Shown here one piece after another: positions 60,185-64,000 of a stretch of 64,000 bases of DNA. The notes beneath the pieces were generated by a model. The model made no database searches. It was not told the origin of the DNA and worked only from the letters and a program-made list of their open reading frames with translations. Each line of letters begins with the position of its first letter. The first letter of the stretch is position 1. Source of the DNA: JACCXE01 sp963718605 (lineage in GTDB: Bacteria; Actinomycetota; Acidimicrobiia; Acidimicrobiales; JACCXE01). Position numbers and translations under genes: made by a program. The stretch covers positions 248,001 to 312,000 of the forward strand of contig OY970363.1 of assembly GCA_963718605.1 (NCBI GenBank), written 5' to 3'.

Positions 60185-61468
60185 CTACCGGCCGGCCGCG
60201 AACGCGCCGAGGCCGAGGTAACGCGCGGCGTCGCCGAGGTCGTCCTCGATGCGCAGCAGCTGGTTGTACTTGGCCACGCGGTCCGAGCGGCACGGCGCGC
60301 CGGTTTTGATCTGGCCGCAGTTCGTCGCGACCGCCAGGTCGGCGATGGTGGTGTCCTCGGTCTCACCCGACCGGTGGCTCATCACCGATGCGTACGCGTT
60401 GCGAGGTCGCGAGTCCGACCGTGTCGAGCGTCTCGGTGAGTGTGCCGATTTGGTTGACCTTCACGAGCACCGCATTGGCGACGCCTTCGGTGATCCCGCG
60501 CTGCAGACGTCGCGGGTTCGTCACGAACAGGTCGTCGCCCACCAGTTGCACCCGGGAACCAAGCGCCTTGGTGAGTGCGGCCCATCCGGCCCAGTCGTCC
60601 TCGGCCATGCCGTCTTCGATCGAGATGATCGGGTACTTGTCGCACAGACCGACGAAGTAGGCGACGAGGTCGTCGCTGGTGAGCGTGCGGTTCTCCGACG
60701 CGAACGTGTACGTGCCGTCCTTGTAAATCTCAGAGGTCGCGGGATCGAGGGTGATCGCGATCTCGTCGCCGGGCGTGCGGCCCGCCTTCTCGATCGCTTC
60801 GACGAGCAGCTTCAACGCGTCCTCGTTCGAGGCAAGGTCGGGCGCAAACCCACCCTCGTCGCCGACGGCCGTTGACATGCCGCGTGCAGTGCAGAATCCC
60901 CTTGAGGGCGTGGTACGTCTCGGCGCCCCACTGCACAGCCTCGGCGAAGCTCGCGGCGCCAACGGGAGCGATCATGAACTCCTGGAGGTCGACGTTGTTG
61001 TCCGCGTGGGCGCCGCCGTTGACGACGTTCATCATCGGGACAGGCAAGACATGCGCGTTCGTGCCGCCGACATAGCGGTACACCGGTAGCTCGAGTTCGG
61101 CGGCCGCGGCCTTCGCTACTGCGAGCGACACGCCGAGCACGGCGTTCGCGCCGAGACGACCAAGGTTGTCGGTGCCATCGAGGTCGAGCATGGCGCGGTC
61201 TACGCCGCGCTGATCGAGCGACCTCCATGCCGTCGAGCGCGTCGGCGATTTCGGTGCGGACCGAGTCGACCGCGCCGAGCACGCCCTTGCCGCCATAACG
61301 ATCGCCGCCGTCGCGCCGTTCGACCGCTTCGTGGGCGCCGGTCGACGCGCCCGACGGCACGATGGCGCGCCCGTTCGCGCCGGACTCCAGGAAGACCTCG
61401 ACCTCGACGGTGGGATTCCCGCGCGAGTCCAGGACCTCGCGCCCGTTTACGTGCTCGATCTCACTCAT
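60185..61468 (-). CDS. eno: enolase, broken by about three frameshifts
   Basis: All enolase blocks are present in order but in changing frames: VNGREVLDSRGNPTVEVEV and SGASTGAHEAVERRDG; GRLGANAVLGVSLAVAKAA and NVVNGGAHADNNVDLQEFM; VGDEGGFAPDL, IISIEDGMAEDDW, LVGDDLFVTN and VLVKVNQIGTLTETL; SHRSGETEDTTIADLAV. Shifts fall near 61200-61240, 60880-60910 and 60385-60400. The total span of 1284 bases equals a normal 428-aa enolase. It converts 2-phosphoglycerate to phosphoenolpyruvate. An essential gene so damaged points to sequence error. Confidence 0.93.
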
Positions 61469-61485
61469 GAAGAACGGAAAGGTTA

Positions 61486-62908
61486 CTAACGCGCCTCTAG
61501 CTTTTTGGCTTCATCCCAGAGGTCCTCGCTCACCGGCACGCCCCGCTCGGCTGCGAGGCGTCGCATCGCGTCGTAACGCCGCAAGAACTTGGCCGACGCC
61601 GCCCGCAGGGCGGTCTCGGGGTCGGGCACGCCGGCGTGGCGCGCCACGTGCACGGCGCTGAACAGCAGGTCGCCGACCTCGGCGACGACCTCGTCCGATC
61701 CCGCACCGCTGTCGCGCAGCGCCTCGGCCAATTCGGCGATCTCTTCGGCCAGCTTCGCGAGCGGTCCGTCGACGTCGGGCCAGTCGAAGTCGGCAGCCAC
61801 GGCCCGACGGCCGATCTGCGCCGCGTGGGACAGCGCCGGCTGGGCCTCGTCGATGCCGGCGAACGGGTCGTTCGCCCTCGTCGCCGCGCTCCTCGGCCTT
61901 CACCGCCGCCCACATCGCCTCGACCTCGTCGGGCGTCTCGGCCACGACGTCGCCGAAAACGTGGCGGTGGCGACGGACCAACTTGTCGTGGATGCCGCGG
62001 GCGACGTCGGCCAGCGTGAAGTCGCCCGACTCCTCGGCGATCGTGGCGTGCAGCACGACCTGGAACAGCACGTCGCCGAGTTCGCCTTCGATCGCGTCGA
62101 CGTCACCGCTCGTGATCGCTTCGACCGCTTCGTAGGCCTCTTCGAGCATGAAGCGCGTGAGCGACTCGATGGGTCTGCTCGGCGTCCCACGGGCACCGCT
62201 CGCGCAGCAGGCGCACGAGTTCGGCGAACTCCACCAACTCGCGCGCGACGGGGGCGGCGAGTGACGGGATCCACACCGAGGTCAGGTGGTCTGGCGACCA
62301 CCCGATCGAGGTCGTCCCACGGCACGGTGGTGACCGACTCGTCGGGCAGGCCCGAGGCGCTGCAGCACGACCACGTCGGGCCCGTCGTCGAGCGCGAGCT
62401 TGATCTCCGACAGCACGTGTGCGCGCTGTCGCACTGGCCGACGAGCAGCGGCCCCCGCTCACCCGCCGCTTCGGCCGCGAAGCGGTGCCCGTCGACCAGA
62501 CGCACGCCGGCCGCGAACGGGTCAACGCCCAGACGCGTCCCACACCAGGTCGAGAAACGACAGCGCCGGATGCACGACGAGTTCGATGTCGTCGACGCGC
62601 CCGCAGCAGCTCGACCGTGTGCTCGGCGATCAGCGGCGAGCCCGGAACGACGTAGAGCACCGCGCCCGTCGCGCGCGACGTCGACGACCCGGTCGACGAT
62701 CGCGGCGTACACGTCTTCGATGGCCTCGGCCGATTCGTACAGGTCGTCGCAGGTCGACGACGCTGGCGGGCAGCGCGTCGAACGCGGGGTGACGCGGCGT
62801 GCGGACGAGCACGTGTCGTACGCCGACGGCCGCGATGGCGTCGAGCAGCCCGGCCGGCAGCAGCGACGCGTCGGCGGGCCCGAGGCCCCAGACGTCGACG
62901 CGAGGCAT
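61486..62908 (-). CDS. mazG: MazG-type nucleoside triphosphate pyrophosphohydrolase with N-terminal tetrapyrrole-methylase-like domain, heavily frameshifted
   Basis: The N-terminal part (PRVDVWGLGPADASLLPAGL, ... GVRHVLVRT) resembles the methylase-like domain of YabN-type fusions. Further on MLEEAYEAVEAITSGDVDAI, ELGDVLFQVVLHATIAEESG and HRHVFGDVVAETPDEVEAMW are the first MazG unit. LAEEIAELAEALRDSG, EVGDLLFSAVHVARHAG and KFLRRYDAMR are the second. Frames change many times (roughly every 100-250 bases), so exact joins cannot be given. It degrades (d)NTPs to monophosphates. Ends are set by the TAG at 61486 and the ATG at 62908. Confidence 0.8.
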
Positions 62909-62913
62909 CGGAA

Positions 62914-63949
62914 CTACCCGGTGGACGTCGGTGGTGGCGGTGGCCGCGTCAGGCGACTTCGGCGGCACGACCTGCGGCGACTCGCCGCTCTTGTCGTACG
63001 TGCCGTAGCGCGGGTTCACCTCGACCTTGGCCTTGGTCGACGCCTTGCTCAAGAAGTCGTTGAACGGGCCCTGCTGGCCGTCGGTGATCGCCTGCTTCAC
63101 CTGGTCCTTGACTTCGCTCGAACGGCTTGGCGCCGGGTCGCGGCTGTCGACGCGGATGATGTGGTAGCCGAACTGCGTCTTGACCGGGCTCGCCGATCAC
63201 GCCGATCTTCTGCGTGCGCACCGCGTCCTTGAACTCGGCGACGTAGCCCGACGGCGACGCGCAACCGAGGTCGCCGCCGTTGGCGCCCGAACCCGGGTCG
63301 TTCGACTTGGTCTTCGCGATCTCGGCGAACGTGGCCTTCTTGTCCTTGCGCCTTGGCCAGTTGCTTCTCGATCGCGTCGGCCTCGGCCTTGGTCTCCACG
63401 AGGATGTGCGCGGCGCACACGCTTCTCGAACTGGTCGAGGTGTTCGTCGTAGTACTTGCGCAGGTTGGCGTCGCTCGTGTCGGCCAGCGCAGTTCTGCAG
63501 CACCGTGACCTCGGCCGTCGGTGCGACGGATCTCGTCGTAATACGACTTCGGGAACGCGTCGAGCACGGCCGCGTCGCCGATCGAGCTGACCAGCTGCTC
63601 CGCGCGCGTCGGCGAGGTCGGCTTCTGGTGACCTTGAGCTTGCGCCGCACGACCTCTTGGTGGATCAGCTCGAGGTAGATGCGACGCGTCAGCACCGCGG
63701 GCGACGAACGCCGAGTCGAACGTGCCGCTCGCCCTTGCCCTTCACCGCCACGTTCGCTTGCTTCGAGCGCCTTCGAGGTACTTCGCGTTGTCGCGGATGG
63801 CGTTGAGCTCGTCGTCGAGCCCGGCCTTGCTCAACGTGATGCCGTTGACCTTGGCGGCGTAGGGCTCGGCGGACTTGCACGCGGCGAACCCGGTGAGCGA
63901 CAGCGAGGCGGCGACGCCCGCGACGAAGAAACGAACTGAGTTTTCTCAC
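62914..63949 (-). CDS. SurA/parvulin-like peptidyl-prolyl isomerase lipoprotein, heavily frameshifted
   Basis: From a GTG, a signal with lipobox-like LTGFAAC leads to KSAEPYAAKVNGITLSKAGL and ELNAIRDNAKYLE, the SurA-N pattern. TRRIYLELIHQEVVRRKLKV follows, then a parvulin domain (CAAHILVETKAEADAIEKQL, AEIAKTKSNDPGSGANGGDL, GYVAEFKDAV) and a C-terminal helix (FNDFLSKASTKAKVEVNPRYG). The pieces are spread over all three minus frames. It is an extracytoplasmic folding catalyst. The stop is inferred as the TAG at 62914, one frame away from the last readable piece. The last 51 bases of the window hold no identifiable gene. Confidence 0.75.
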
Positions 63950-64000
63950 GGTGCCGACGAGCCTACCGGCGCGCTCTTCCGCGACGGGAATCAGGTCGTC

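Noticed and set aside
1..64000. CRISPR array, rRNA operon or complete transposase
   Set aside because: No spaced direct-repeat array, rRNA-like sequence, or transposase/integrase motif was recognised by eye on either strand.

Overview
The window looks like chromosome of a high-G+C actinobacterium, most likely of the class Acidimicrobiia. This is inferred from the coproporphyrin-dependent haem genes (hemE-hemH-hemG with a HemQ-type decarboxylase), an F420/LLM-type oxidoreductase, a Ppx/GppA-DUF501-DivIC-enolase-MazG-SurA block, many GTG/TTG starts, 1-20 nt gene overlaps and very G+C-rich third codon positions. No rRNA, complete tRNA, CRISPR array or integrase gene was recognised.

Region 1 (1-17.5 kb) is accessory and looks less G+C-rich by eye. 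It holds the end of a UvrD-like helicase, an endolysin-like amidase with small membrane and CBS proteins, and a coupled operon of a Gfo/Idh oxidoreductase, a DegT aminotransferase and a membrane-anchored phosphoribosyltransferase (PRTase). Facing that operon is a HAD phosphatase, and then a compact leftward operon (13478 down to 7541): ribbon-helix-helix regulator, two-helix membrane protein, PRTase-CE-like effector, ORC/CDC6-like AAA+ ATPase, an unrecognised 323-aa protein with CARF-like motifs, an N6-adenine DNA methyltransferase and a MazG-like nucleotide pyrophosphohydrolase. Four ACCGG repeats at exact 11-bp spacing overlap the operon promoter. This is the best candidate for an undescribed conflict (defence) or nucleotide-signalling system. 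Two tandem membrane-anchored beta-propeller proteins and a broken acetyltransferase follow. The region stops at a 43-nt tRNA 3'-half remnant (17449-17491) that looks like an integration scar.

Region 2 (17.5-31.7 kb) is core-like: a MacAB-type export operon with two adaptors, the haem cluster, a RecB-like nuclease, a PlsC acyltransferase, a sugar-epimerase-like SDR and an enoyl-CoA hydratase preceded by a 79-bp palindrome. Region 3 (31.7-45.3 kb) has an ECF42-type sigma factor with its DGPF partner, two acyl-CoA synthetases, an alanine-glyoxylate-type aminotransferase, and a branched-chain amino-acid-type ABC importer whose two permeases and two ATPases are each fused into one polypeptide. Region 4 (45.3-56.9 kb) is a mix of small units: a VanY-like peptidase, a MerR-PP2C fusion with a leaderless-type promoter, a secreted hydrolase, an aminoglycoside-kinase-like protein, a ClpX-type zinc finger, methyltransferases, a Stf0 sulfotransferase and a PadR unit with its operator. 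Region 5 (56.9-64 kb) is the leftward housekeeping block.

At least ten genes are interrupted by single-base frameshifts while their protein similarity continues in the next frame. The density rises sharply after about 59.8 kb (divIC, eno, mazG and surA-like are all broken, several times each). This points to uncorrected sequencing errors, probably near a contig end, rather than to biological decay. These genes are given as whole spans with the shift positions noted.
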